Assembly: GCA_035048495.1 (NCBI GenBank) | Contig: CM068545.1 | Location: 22,788,741-22,852,740 of the forward strand | Direction of reading: 5' to 3' | DNA from: Euptelea pleiosperma | Lineage: Eukaryota > Streptophyta > Magnoliopsida > Ranunculales > Eupteleaceae | DNA: 64,000 bases | Part shown: positions 21,391 to 32,704 of the stretch, in pieces | Numbering within the stretch: position 1 is the stretch's first letter | Layout of the letters: each line of letters begins with the position of its first letter | Notes under the pieces: model-generated | The model's database searches: none | Told to the model about the DNA's origin: nothing | What the model saw: only the letters and a program-made list of their open reading frames with translations | Position numbers and translations under genes: made by a program

Positions 21391-24300
21391 GCCCGGAGCC
21401 CTACGGTAAAAGACCCCAAACCCCCTGTAGAAGAACCTACGGGTTAAAGTTTTGTGAAAAGATTGTGAGGAATGTGATTTATTTTATACCATAGAATCAT
21501 CATCATTATCATATTTTTTCAATGTGTTATTAATCTATGCATGTGTTTAAATTAAATGAACTACAAACAAATGATTATTTTGTAGAATGTATTGGGCGAA
21601 AGCTCACGGTTTATACCAAACAAATTTTTAAATTTCATAAAAGAAGATGAAGATGAACTATTGATGGGGAAAACATTATGGACGAGACAGAGTTTGATGA
21701 TTAATATTATTTTTTAGTTTTTTTTCTTAAGGTTTATAGATGTTATAGATGATTTGTTTATGTTGGAATTGATCGAAATATTTTAATTCACATTTTGACA
21801 ATTTTGTTAATTTTTGGGTTACTTGGATTTACCCGACATCTTTGACAAGAATATTCGTCAAATATTCTTTCGATATTAACATAATATAATTTCAAAGCGG
21901 TTTGTTTCTAAACTGGTTTTAATATTTTATCAAATTTTTTGAGGATTTAATATATTATTTTTCTATCCTGTGGAACTCTTCAAATTGATTGTCATAGTAT
22001 ACAAACAGCACATAATAGTCAACTTCGATTGCATTTTAGACCAACTTATATTAGAAATTTATCTTTTTACCGAACACGAAACATGTGAGTCTTCGAGATA
22101 GATTTCCAAAAATATATATTGGATCACCAAATTCAATCAGAGCTATCTTGTAGACCATTTTTACTGACTGACTATCAGTTACGTATTTTTAATAATTTCT
22201 AATTTTATTTTAACTTTTTCTTTGATTTGTAAAACAGAACCTATATTATATTACTTGATAGAAAAATTATAAATTTCGAGAAATATTAAATGCATATATC
22301 ACTTGCCAAATTTCATTTTAAATTGATCCCCAAATTATGTGACTAAGTCAGAAAAAAAATTAATCGACCGAGTTTTGCCGGTCACTTTTATAAAGCTGCA
22401 AATAATTGTAAAACCACTTAGAGAACTATAAAACGTCATTTTTGGCCAAAATGTATTTGTTAAAGTTGTTTCTTATGAACTTTCGAATAAAATCCTTGAA
22501 GAAAATTAATTTTTCGACATACTTTAAATTTTGACCAAAAGTTGACCGATTTTCTTTGAACCATAAAAATTAAATTTTAAAATTTCCTTAAGTGAGCGTT
22601 TTGGCTCAGGTGCTTTCACTAAAGATGTTTGATATACATTCTAGGTAATTGTAGAGATCCTAATTAGTAATTTTGATAAAAAAATTAAAAAGTTTGACTG
22701 TAACGACCCGAGTTAGTAAAGGTAAGTCTCATGGGTGAAAAAGTGTTGACTTGACCGAGATTCTAGTTAAAATTGTCAAAATATAAAAGATAAGGTGTTG
22801 GACGCAAAATTGAAAATCTCACAAAGAGACCTGACGAGAAAATTGACTCCGCCATTAGAGTCAGAGGCATCGAAAAACGTAGTTTAGACCGTGAGCACAC
22901 TAAAATTAGAGTGTTCTATAAAAAGTTACAAAATTTCAAAAACTATACAAGAATTGGTCAAAACGTTGAGATTTTACTCAAATAATATTTTGGAAAATCC
23001 AACCATATAGTTGAATAGAGCACTGAAAAACATGAACATACACCGTTGGCACGCTTAAAACGGAGGTCGATAAAGCCCTTATCAAAGGATCGACATGCAT
23101 AAGATCGACTTTTCGGACCAGAATTACATGATTTATTATAATACAATATTCTTTGTTTCACCGTATTGTTGTTAAATACGACATTTGTAACCTTCGTTGC
23201 GACCTGTCAAAGAAGTTTCTGCATGCAGGAGACATGTGTTAATTTTCATGGGAAATGTCAATCTTGTCCTTCATCCAATTTAAAACTAAATTTACTGAAA
23301 TAAAACCCACATTTTTCCATTTTCAAGTATTAAACACCGTACAGCCACCATTGAAGCAATTTTGAAGGAGATTCCATTACAAACTGCAACTAATTTCTGT
23401 TACGTGTAAGAAGGTTAGAAGAGCTACCAATGGGTACAAGAAACAACAAATTTTGAACAAGAAAAGGTATTTTTATCCTTTCTTCTTCGTGTTTCTTCCT
23501 ATAAATTGTTTTAAGGATCATTTTATTCATTTGATGATGTTTTTTTTTAAAACAGTCCATTTTTGGACTGATCTGGAAGCTTTAATTAGGGACTTTTTGA
23601 GTGCATTTTAGATGGAGTAAAGAGGGGATTTATGGAAGGGTTTAGAGTAATTTCGGACTGCCATTAATGGCCATGTGCAGGTCTGAAACGCAGCACAGGT
23701 CTGTGCAATTCCAGCAACTTTTTGGGTTGAAAATTTTGGTGTTAAACCCAGAAATTTTTACTTAAAACATGGGTAAAATTGTAGAGGAAGGTTTGGGGGT
23801 AGATTATAAAAGGGTTGAAGTATTTGGTGGAGGTTGTTGGGGGGTTTTTCATGGTCGAACCAGACTGCAATGGACGTTCAAACAGGGGAGGCGAACTCCC
23901 TGTTTATTACCCAGTTTTGAGCGGTATAAGAGAGTGAAATCGCTCTCAAGCTTGAACCTAACCAAGGGCAGCCATTGGGGAGGAATTGTGGGGGTTTTTG
24001 GAGAAGATAGGTGGAAGGATTAGAGGCCATTAATGGCCGTGGTTATGTGCTGAAACTCAGCACTATTCTATGCATTTTCTGCTGCGTTTTTGGTTAAAAA
24101 TCCGGGCATAATGCTCATGGAAATATAGCAAAACGAAAATAAAAGTTAAAAGGAGAGTTAAGGAGGTCTTGGTGGGCCATTGAGGCTGAGTGTAGGCCAT
24201 TGATGGCTGTGAATGGAGGTTATGGATGACGCCCTGTTATGGTTCAGAAATTGAACCAGAAAATTTACGTGAAGAAGATGAAGTTAAAAAGAAAGAAAGA

Positions 24301-24821
24301 AAGAGATAGAGTTATGGGCCTCTTTAAGTGAAGGCCCAAATTAGCGCCATGGACAGCCCATATTTCTAGCTCATTTCTTCTGCCATAAAATAAATAAATA
24401 TATAAATAAATAAATAAATAGTAATATGATAAAATAAAATTGTACTTTAAGAATCCAACAAATCCAACGGCCATATTTGTGGAGTGATTGGGTCAATTAA
24501 ATGGTGGACCATATTTGGTCCATCAAGTGATAGATCACCTAGGAGTCATAATCATGACTGATTTTAGTGAGTGGGCCCAAATCAGTATATCAAACATTTC
24601 ATGGGTTCATAAACCCACAAATTTGAGTTTTTGTATATGGGCCAAACATCATACGGTTAGTGGTTGTCAATAATATCGTTCTTCCAAACAATGCAATAAT
24701 ATCGTTCTTCCAAACAATGCTTAAAACCTACGATTAATAACAACCATGAAAAAGATTCTACTTCGACGAATATAAATTAATAATTAGGCTGAAGCTAAGT
24801 ATAGGTCCACCTAGGGTCATT

Positions 24822-25425
24822 TAATAATGTTGACCAATTGGCACTTTTTGACCCCCAGTTGATTAATGTTAATATGGATTAATCAAACATAACCTTAATT
24901 GACTATTTTGGACCCAGATGGAACAGACTTGACTAAAATGGATTAGGCTTAACCAGAATAGGCAAGTTGACCACATTTGATTTAGGTTGACCAAAAAGAT
25001 AGACTAGCTAGATTTAACTTAGTCAAATTTACTAGGGTTAGTCAAAATAAGTTTAACTATCTAACCTGGGTTGACTATTTTGACTAGTTTGCTTGGATGT
25101 TAGATCAATTAGTTTTACCAGTTCGATTAGGCCAACTCTATTGATAAGTTGACTAGTTGGACTTTGGCTGACTATAATGGCTAGTTTGACCAATCTACTA
25201 GAATAACAAAAGTTCGTAGTTGACTAGTTTGACTAGGTTGGACCAGACTGATTAGTTAACTAGTATAACTAAGGTTGACTATGTTGATTAGTTGACTGAT
25301 CGGATTAGGATGGAACTAAATGAATTAGTTAACCAACGGACTAGCTGAATAGACTTGACCTACGTTGACTAGACTTGATTAGTGTTGACTGTTATATATT
25401 AGTTGACCAAAATAGATCTTACTTG
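24822..25425. repeat. TTGAC-rich degenerate tract (W-box-like core)
   Basis: About 20 copies of TTGAC[C/T], in both orientations but mostly plus, occur in 600 bp, often as 'gttgactag' or 'gttgacca'. TTGAC[C/T] is the WRKY-binding W-box core. The spacing is irregular, so the tract looks like a decayed short tandem repeat rather than a designed array. It lies inside the inner LTR-like unit. Confidence 0.65.
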
Positions 25426-26050
25426 GTATAAATCCTTAAAACTGGGTAAGATTAAGTAAATCTCAACTAGATTAACTTTAGGGTTCTATTTTAGTTTAAA
25501 TATTAAGTTTTGTTCATTTTAATAGATCTATAGTGAACTTAGGGTCTAATCATCTAATTCAATTGAATTTCTTCTTCTCTTTGTATTTTGTCATCAATCG
25601 TGAAGAAAATGGAGCTATACAAGGAGGGAAGCGTAAATTGAGATATAAAGCATTTAAGCTATAGCTGATCTAGCGAAAGAGTAAGCCGGACATGTAGCCA
25701 TTGGAAAACTAACCCTTTTGGATTAGCGTTGTAAGGTGGGTGGCTTCTTATCCTCTTAATAATCGTCTCATATTTATTTTGAAATTTATGCATATTGTTT
25801 TATGATCTGATTTATGAATTAAGTTAGAAAATTTAATTATTTTCTAGAACTTAGAATTTCTCACTATTGAGTTTTTGGAAGGGGAATTTTTGAAAGTCAA
25901 AAATATTATGGAAGATTTTTATCGAAACATCTCTCTCTATTTCATTTAATGAAAGAAAATAGTGATTGTACGTGGTTTGACATGGATTGTGAGTGGTTAT
26001 GGGACGGGAGTTCCCAGTTGATTGAAGTATGTGGTGCGTGAAGTCCCCAA

Positions 26051-26222
26051 TTAGCGGGTGATGGTGATAGACCGCCCGAGACTTAGAACTTAGTTAGCGG
26101 GTGAGGGTGATAGACTGCCTGAGACTTAGAACTTAGTTAACGGGTGATGGTGATAGACCGCCCGGGACTTAGAACCTGATTATAGATAGAGCGGGTGATG
26201 GTGATAGACCGCCTGAGATATA
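26051..26222 (+). repeat. 43-bp tandem repeat, about four copies
   Basis: Units beginning 'ttagcgggtgatggtgatag' start at 26051, 26094 and 26137, an exact 43-bp period. A fourth partial unit follows from about 26188 after a short spacer. Sequence between units differs by a few bases only. Confidence 0.88.
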
Positions 26223-27794
26223 TGTTTTGGATGATGAGTCACATGAGCTTCAACGCGTAATAATCCGTATGAGGGAGGTTGGTCCCAAGATGACGGAACA
26301 TATAAGATGTGACTGGGGAATTCAGCACACATATTTGTATGCAAAAGTTTTTCAGGAAGAGAAAAAGTTATTTGGATAAAAAATTATTAATTATTATTTA
26401 TATTATATAATATATCACTAGATGATCTGGAAAAGGATCAGTTGAACTACTGTGGAGTGATTCGATGCTATTTTCCGGAGGCAACGGATTTCTCTAAGAT
26501 ACGAATAATGATCTTATTCTCTTAAGTAGAATGGGCCCGTCTTTTAGAATATTCTCATTATTCATATCCAGAAAGTTCCGGTTCTCTTTTTTAGATTATC
26601 ATCTTTGCAGTGGTACGTCTTGGAAGTCTAGATCTGATAGAGGTTTACATTGTATGCCTCGATGAGGCGATAGACGTGAAGGGTACGGTTCGCCGGTCCC
26701 TGGATAGTTTTAAGGATCCTTGAAATGTCTGCAGACATCGAACGATTGACCATCGTTGTTCTTTTGACCTATGTATTCAGTGTCGTGGTCAAAGGCCATC
26801 TCTTGAGCCTAAATTCACGGGCTCGTAGTGTGCTCCTCACACACAGCGGCAAATATCTGTCTGACCACCAACGGTGGGGTTCCACACTGGTTAAGTATTG
26901 GGACAAAAGAAATAATTGCTAGACTAGGGCTGATACTAGTCGTGACCTCTTCACTCTAAGATGAATAGACTACCCGCCTTGTGTTGTTATTAGTTGGTGA
27001 TGGATGAGATATAGATGTTATTGATATAATGTTTAAATGCTATTTGATTTATAATTTTATTAGTACGTTTTAAATTCTGTCATTTATTGCTAAATAAAAT
27101 TGTTAATTTGAATTTTCGTTCTTGCATTTTTGTTTATTTCAAAATGAAATGTATTTTGTTGATTATATTATTTTGTATTTATGATGATTGTTTTAAGAAT
27201 ACTTAGTTACCTGCGAGTTTTTTCAAAAAAGCTCACACCCCCCCAGTTCTCTTGTAGAGAAGAACTTATGGACTTATTCAAGCTTGTTTTGAAGTGAAGT
27301 CTAGTTGCAGTGAAGCAGATTTCAAATTATGAACTCATGATTGAGTGTGTATTTATATTTAGATTCTTGTGCAGTAGTATATATCATTAACTTCACACAT
27401 TATTTCTATTGTATAATGCCGAGTAGGTTTGTGCTTCCGTATTTAGTATTAACAAAAAATCCCCTGAAATTTATAGCTTGGGTTAGATGTGAGAGTGAGT
27501 TTGTTTTGCGTGCCTTGGATTCAGGACACGTGGCTAACACCTCGAGATTCGTGTGGTCCGAATTCGGGGCGTTACATTGACTTTGGTTATTTCACCGTAA
27601 TAACTTGTTTACGCTTCCGCATTATTTTGACTATTGAAGTTGAGTTGTTATTCATCAATTACAACGGTGATTCTTGTTTTTTTATTTATTTATTTTTGGA
27701 GTATTTTATTTTTATCGCACCTAGGATCTTTGGTAAACTAATTGATCTATAGGCATTCCGGTTCAATTTGGGTGCCCGAATTCGGGGGGTGACA

Positions 27795-27965
27795 ATTTGC
27801 GTCTCACCCAAGGTCATTATAGTCATTTAAAAAATATTGGAATGTCCATCGGAGACTGTCTATGGTCAATCAAAGGGTGAGACTCAAATATTTTGAAAAC
27901 ATTGATTGAGATGCAAATTGCATTAATAAAGTAAGGGGGTAAAGCAAAAAAAATGCCCTTTTTTA
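27795..27965. mobile_element. Family A unit, right part after the LTR insertion
   Basis: It continues the unit broken at 20091: 'atttgcgtctcacccaaggt' follows the restored target and it ends 'gggggtaaagcaaaaaaaat'. This closes the A-C-A-C-A composite. Confidence 0.75.
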
Positions 27966-28019
27966 AGACAATAAACAAAAGCTTAAAAGATTATAAACAA
28001 AAGTTGATGACGAACATAC

Positions 28020-28320
28020 GAGCAACTAGGGGTATTTTCAGAATAGGGAGAGAAAAGATACTTTCAACAGTGGAATTGGGGGTGCCGAGCTAAAGTTCCA
28101 AAAAGGAACCCCCTTTTAGTCAAACAAACAACCATCTGGCCGTCTCGAGCCGTAATTCCAAACTTACAGCCCATGAAGTGAGAGAGATGAGAAGGGGAAA
28201 AAGTGAGGGTTTTGTTGAGGGGTGTGGTGAAGTGCACGGGATGTGAAATTCGGGAAAGAATCCAATCCAACTGTGCAATCTAGACCATCCAAGATCCTTT
28301 ATTTTTTATTTTTTGTAACC
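28020..28320 (-). repeat. Dispersed repeat shared with 10.2 kb
   Basis: 28062-28170 is the inverse complement of 10195-10310, including 'ccccaattccattgttga' and 'ggaaccccc'. Sequence to 28320 has no recognised content. Confidence 0.6.
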
Positions 28321-28329
28321 AACATGTTA

Positions 28330-29015
28330 TATTGAACTAGGAGGCGCCACGAGTGATGCACGTGAACCTTACGTGTGGCAGTACCTTACACGTGGCACAC
28401 TTTTAGAGACAACTGATTGTATAGATATTTTGCTGATCTCTGGGTGGATCCACCTAGAAAAATTCATCATGTTTAGCAATTTCTATCCATTGGATTAATC
28501 TTATTCATCGTTCGCTTTTAACCATAGATTTTTTGCATAACTATTTAGCATGCAGCTCGAGGTGCATTTTTGGCCAATGACAAAATGACACTACCATGCA
28601 TATCCATGGGCCTTGGACCATGTGATCATGTACGGTGCTCCTAATTAACTTTTTTGTCAACATTGAGTTTTGACACCATTGACGATGGCCCATATTATGA
28701 GCCACGTGGCACGCTCTTAGAGATCACTAACCGTATGGATGTTTGACCTATCCCTAGGTGGATCTACGTACCAAACATCATCTTGATTCGTAATTAATAT
28801 CCACTGGATTACAATCTTTTCTTAATTTATTTTTAACCTTGGATCTCGATCATTATGATCCAAAGGTTTGAAATCACTAATCAGTCCGATTGTTGTCACT
28901 TTAAGTCTATCTAGGGATGTGATAAACATCCATACGGTCAGTATCCTCTAATAGCGCCACATGGTTAACATTGTGGGTCCAACACAAATTTGATGATGAA
29001 CACCATCATCTAATT
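28330..29015. repeat. Family C repeats, two copies
   Basis: Copies lie at about 28340-28540 and 28680-29000. The second has the 'gagccacgtggcacgctctt' segment and forward/inverse blocks at 28765 and 28865. It forms the left outer arm of the large palindrome to 30.09 kb. Confidence 0.65.
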
Positions 29016-29019
29016 TTCT

Positions 29020-29690
29020 CAAGGGACAGAAATGTTCAAGTGTTGAATGACCAAAGCACCCATACAAATTAAAAAATTTTAAAAACTCAAAAAATAATTT
29101 TTGTTAATTTAAGGAACTTGACGGCCATATTAGGAATTGGACTTTTTTGAGATTTTTTTTAACATTGATTGAGCTGCAGGGGTGACGTGTTCTTGGCACC
29201 CAAAAGATTGAATAGCCCTTGTCCAGTGAATAAATTGAAGAAAAGAAAGGAAGCAAATATAGGGACAATTCTGTAAATATAAAAAATGTCATTTGAAGCC
29301 CTTGTAATCGCCAACCCCGATTTTTTGCTTTATAATAGTATAGATAGATATAGATATCTATTCTTATATTCTACCATTTAAAAGGCGAAGGCCCTTCTTG
29401 TGTGCCTCACGCTAAACCCCAATATCCCACAAATGCCCTTATTTTTGCTTCGTTTCTTTTCTTCATTTTATTTACTTGACAGGGGCTTTTCAGTATTTTT
29501 GGTGCCAAAGAACACGTTACCTTGCAGCTCATCCAATGTTAAAAAAGTAAAATAAACCCTTATTCCTAATATGCCATCAAGTTCTTTAATTAAATTGGCA
29601 AAAATTATTTATTTTAATTTTTTTAATTTACAAGAGTGCTTTAGTCATTCAATACTTTAACATTTCAACTCAATTGTGAAAGCAAGTATT
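29020..29690. repeat. Long inverted repeat, arms about 300 bp
   Basis: 29020-29330 pairs with 29375-29690. Examples are 'gttcaagtgttgaatgac' against 'gtcattcaatactttaac', and 'cttggcacccaaaag' against 'ggtgccaaagaac'. The loop near 29340-29370 has 'tagatagatatagatatcta'. There is no coding frame. A transcript would fold into a long hairpin. Confidence 0.75.
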
Positions 29691-29694
29691 ACAT

Positions 29695-30110
29695 CCTGAC
29701 GTGGCACTTAAACTCTATGGCTAGAAAAATTTAGATGATGAAGTCTATCATCAAAGATGATGAGGGACTCACAATATGAGACACATGTCACCTTATTAGA
29801 GGCTACTGACCGTATGGATGTTTAGTCCATCCCTAGATGGACTTATGTAACAAAATAAACATGATTAGTGATTTCTAACCTTTGGATCATAATGATCAAA
29901 ATCCACGGTTACAAATAAATCAAGAAAAAGATTCGATTATAAATTACTGATCAAGATGAATTTTGATATGTAAGTCCAACTAGGGATGGGCAAAACATCT
30001 ACACTGTCAATAATCTCTAGGATTGTGCCACGTGGCTCATAATATGGCCCATCGTTAATAGTGTCAGAACACATTGTTAATCAAGATGAATTTTTGTCAG
30101 TAGGTTGATA
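29695..30110. repeat. Family C repeat, right outer arm
   Basis: Forward block at 29850-29890 and inverse block at 29940-29975, with 'gactcacaatatgagacaca'. It mirrors the copy at 28680-29000 around the central inverted repeat. Confidence 0.65.
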
Positions 30111-30544
30111 TTCGCTTTAAAGTACTTATTTTTTACTATTATCCTTTAAGTATTATCGAACTCTCCTACGTAAAACTTCATCTTTATAAACTGTAAGAAT
30201 TTCCTCCATTACGTAAAACACATTTTTCTGGTCAAAATAGTATATTTGCATGAAATAAACACATTCCCAAAAGTCAAGATATAAAGCCATTTTGATAAAG
30301 TCTCGTTACGTGTTTTAACTGCCATAGGAACCCGGATTGGATGATTTTTGAGAACTGTGGGACTACGATCAACCACCAAAGCTTAGTGTTAAAACTTAAA
30401 AAGCCAACAGGCTATGCTAGCAGGATAACAGCCAAGGATGGGCTGAACCAGAGGATCATAGAGTTAAATCGAAGACCAAGAGAGCAAAATAGTTGATTTC
30501 CAAGAAAAGAGACTAAGGTGTTGAAAGCTACAACAATTAACACA

Positions 30545-30625
30545 AGATGAAAGCTTGCTTAGTTGGTGAAGCTTATGGAAGACAATGTCAAAGACTAGGG
30601 TTCAAAACCCTCCACCATCGATCGT
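30545..30625 (+). mobile_element. Possible tRNA-derived SINE head
   Basis: 'cttagttggtgaagc' resembles a Pol III A box. 'agggttcaaaaccct', about 45 bp downstream, resembles a B box. A pyrimidine-rich tract follows. There is no second copy in the window to define its ends. Confidence 0.45.
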
Positions 30626-30629
30626 TTAT

Positions 30630-31160
30630 CTCTCTTTTCTCTCCCATCTCTCTAAAACCTTAACTAAATCCGACGATCCTAAATCTGTACATTTCTACCG
30701 TCTAATCAATCATCTGATCATCATTATCAACTCTCAATACTTGGCCTCCATTCTCACCATCTTGGGATTTAACGACCACATATCCATCTCACAATAAATC
30801 CTAACTTTTCACCAACCACTTCTCGCCATACATCATATTATTCCGCTAGCTATCTCCCAATCCTCACAATCTCCTTTGATCTCCACCCCACAATCCATCC
30901 ATAGATCCTATAGGCCTACTATTACATACCCCACGGTCCATGGCCTTTATGTCCTACTCAACTTAAGCCCATGGCCCATGAGAGAAAAGGTCACACTTGA
31001 CCTGTTCTTCGTCACCTCTTGTTTCTCTATCTCTTTCAATTCCCCCGACCTAACCCTAATTTTTATCGGGGAGGGTGGCTATATAAACCACATCTCTCTC
31101 TAAAAAATGTGGCTCTCTTTCCCCAATTCTCTCTTCTCAACCTCACTTCCTATCCCACTG
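30630..31160 (+). other. Pyrimidine-rich sequence, no gene assigned
   Basis: Short frames (30585-30797, 30876-31103) are rich in Ser/Leu/Ile because of the CT-rich strand. They are not supported. 31100-31160 resembles an LTR or 5' leader but I could not define an element. Confidence 0.35.
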
Positions 31161-31815
31161 GTTGCATTCTGTTCCCCTCTTGTTAAGAAAGCTGTTCAGA
31201 TTCATTCTGAATTTGGTTCATAAGGGCATCTAGATTCATTCTACAACTCAATCTTCATCTCTCGGTAAGGTTTTCTTAGTTCATTCTTCAATGGCCGAAA
31301 TCTTCTCTCCATTATTCTCTCCCTAATCCTATATCTCCTCTCTCTAGTTTAATATTTAATTCTTTTCTTTTATTCCTATTTTTATGTTCGATTTCTTTAG
31401 ATTAGTTTATGTCAAAAAGTGTAAACTTTTTTTTCAATTAATAGAAGTTTAAATGTCTTCATTTTTGGATATTAATTTCTTAGACTGTAATTTATTTCTT
31501 TTCATGTTTATGGTTTTTATAATCTCTATCTAAAATCCAAAGAATGTTTTAACCTGACTCGTCATTCTCATCCCTCCACCATATTTCTAAGCTTTTCATT
31601 GTTTGTTGTAATCTTTATTGTGCTAACCCAACTAATCCCGAGTGTAGAATCGACATCCGACGTACCACTGTGCAAACCTTTGTATATTGCAATATTTAAA
31701 GAACCTAAATTTCTAAAGAATCTCCCACGGGTTGCATTCTGTTCCCCCCTTGTTAAGAAAGTTGGTCAGATTCATTCTGAATTTAGTCCACAATATGTCC
31801 AGATTCATTTAGCAT
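31157..31815 (+). repeat. Direct repeat of about 80 bp, 570 bp apart
   Basis: 31157-31237 ('tggttgcattctgttcccct' onward) recurs at 31727-31808 with few changes. The spacing and CT-rich context suggest LTR ends or a local duplication. No primer site is visible. Confidence 0.6.
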
Positions 31816-31829
31816 GAATTAATAAAACA

Positions 31830-32115
31830 CAAAAATCGTTGATTAGGATTCCCAACGATCTGGAAAAATCCTACTTCCATAGGTTCACCTAGAGATGGGC
31901 AGAACATCTATACGGTCAGTCGCACGGGCATGGTGGTGTTATTGGCCAAAATGCACCTCAAACTACGTGCTAAATAGTAGTGCTAAAAATCTACGGTTGA
32001 AAATAAACCATGAAAAAGACTCTAATCCAATGGATAGAAATTGCTAATCAGGATGAATTTTCATAGGTAGGTCCACCTAGAGATGGAAAAACATCTATAA
32101 GGTCAGTGATCTCTA
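31830..32115. repeat. Family C repeat next to the MAPKKK locus
   Basis: It contains 'cacctagagatgggcagaac' and the inverse block 'ctaatccaatggatagaaat' near 32015. It abuts the NB-LRR fragment. Confidence 0.6.
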
Positions 32116-32211
32116 AATGCGTGCACCGCGTAAGGTGCACGTGCATAGCACATGGCGTCCCCTAGTGCTAATAAACAGTTGGATTGATTATAAAAATGAT
32201 CAGGATATTGA

Positions 32212-32704
32212 GAAAGAGCAAAGATGCATGATTCAGTTTGGGATATGGCCCTCAACATCACAAGTGTAAGTCCCTGATCTCTAGTGAAAACTGGTGATTG
32301 GTTAATGAAAAAACCACAGGAGGAGAAATGGGAAGATCTTGAGAGAGCTTCTTTAATGAGAAATGATATAATGGAGCTTTCGTATACATTCTGGTGCCTC
32401 ATTCTTATTACTTTTCTACTGCAAGGAAACCCTGTATGGAGAGGGATCTCAGATTCTTTCTTTGAGCACGTCTACCCTCAGGGTTCTCGACTTATCTCAT
32501 ACTGGAATCGTGTATCTGCCACATTCTATCTCTGACTTGAAGAATCTCCGTGCACTAATCTTACGCAGATGTAGAAACTTAACTTATGTGCCTTCGCTTG
32601 AAAATCTTACAGAATTGAGGGTGTTGGACCTCCACGATACATGCATCAAAGACTTGCCTCAAGGCATGGGAAGGTTGGTCAACCTCAGACGCCTTGATCT
32701 ATCA
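32212..32704 (+). pseudogene. CC-NB-LRR resistance-gene fragment (end of NB-ARC, first LRRs)
   Basis: Read in two frames, this is the stretch of an RPS2-type NLR from the MHD motif into the leucine-rich repeats: KMHDSVWDMALNITSVSP (32221 onward), then LMKKPQEEKWEDLERASLMR, LLQGNP, ISDSFFEH, and finally LRVLDLSHTGI, LRALILRRC and LRVLDLHDTCIKDLP. NLRs are intracellular immune receptors; the P-loop and the N-terminal domain are absent. A TGA interrupts the frame at 32275-32277, and the frame shifts near 32470, within a His-Met-Ser-type context, by loss of two bases compared with the family pattern. After the shift the LRRs read open into MAPKKK sequence. The fragment is dead as an NLR, but its last 78 or so codons stay open. 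Confidence 0.85.

Larger units (their letters stand above)
22699..27576 (+). mobile_element. 4.9-kb coding-free LTR-like unit nested in the outer LTR
   Basis: It starts TGTAACGACCCGAGTTAG and ends GAATTCGGGGCGTTACA, with a perfect 5-bp duplication TTGAC at 22694-22698 and 27577-27581. The ends resemble those of the outer unit (ACCC...GAATTCGGGG...ACA) but the interiors differ, so the two are related but distinct families. In 4878 bp I see no gag-pol similarity, no internal LTR boundary and no frame above 90 codons. It may be a very long solo LTR or a non-autonomous element. It contains a TTGAC-rich tract and a 43-bp tandem array. Confidence 0.8.
20092..27794 (+). mobile_element. Large LTR-like unit (solo LTR), interrupted by a second one
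   Basis: It starts TATAATACCCTGAACTTTTA and ends CCGAATTCGGGGGGTGACA. A perfect 5-bp duplication ATTTG lies at 20087-20091 and 27795-27799, and removing the unit restores a continuous family A repeat. The first base pair is TA where TG is expected, probably a point change. Its ends match the solo LTR at 10702-12475. Without the inner unit it is 2820 bp. It contains a roughly 37-bp tandem repeat (21229-21390) and no coding frame, primer site or polypurine tract. Confidence 0.8.

Noticed and set aside
26051..26222. CRISPR or satellite array
   Set aside because: Contiguous 43-bp tandem repeats with no spacers and only four units, inside an LTR-like unit.
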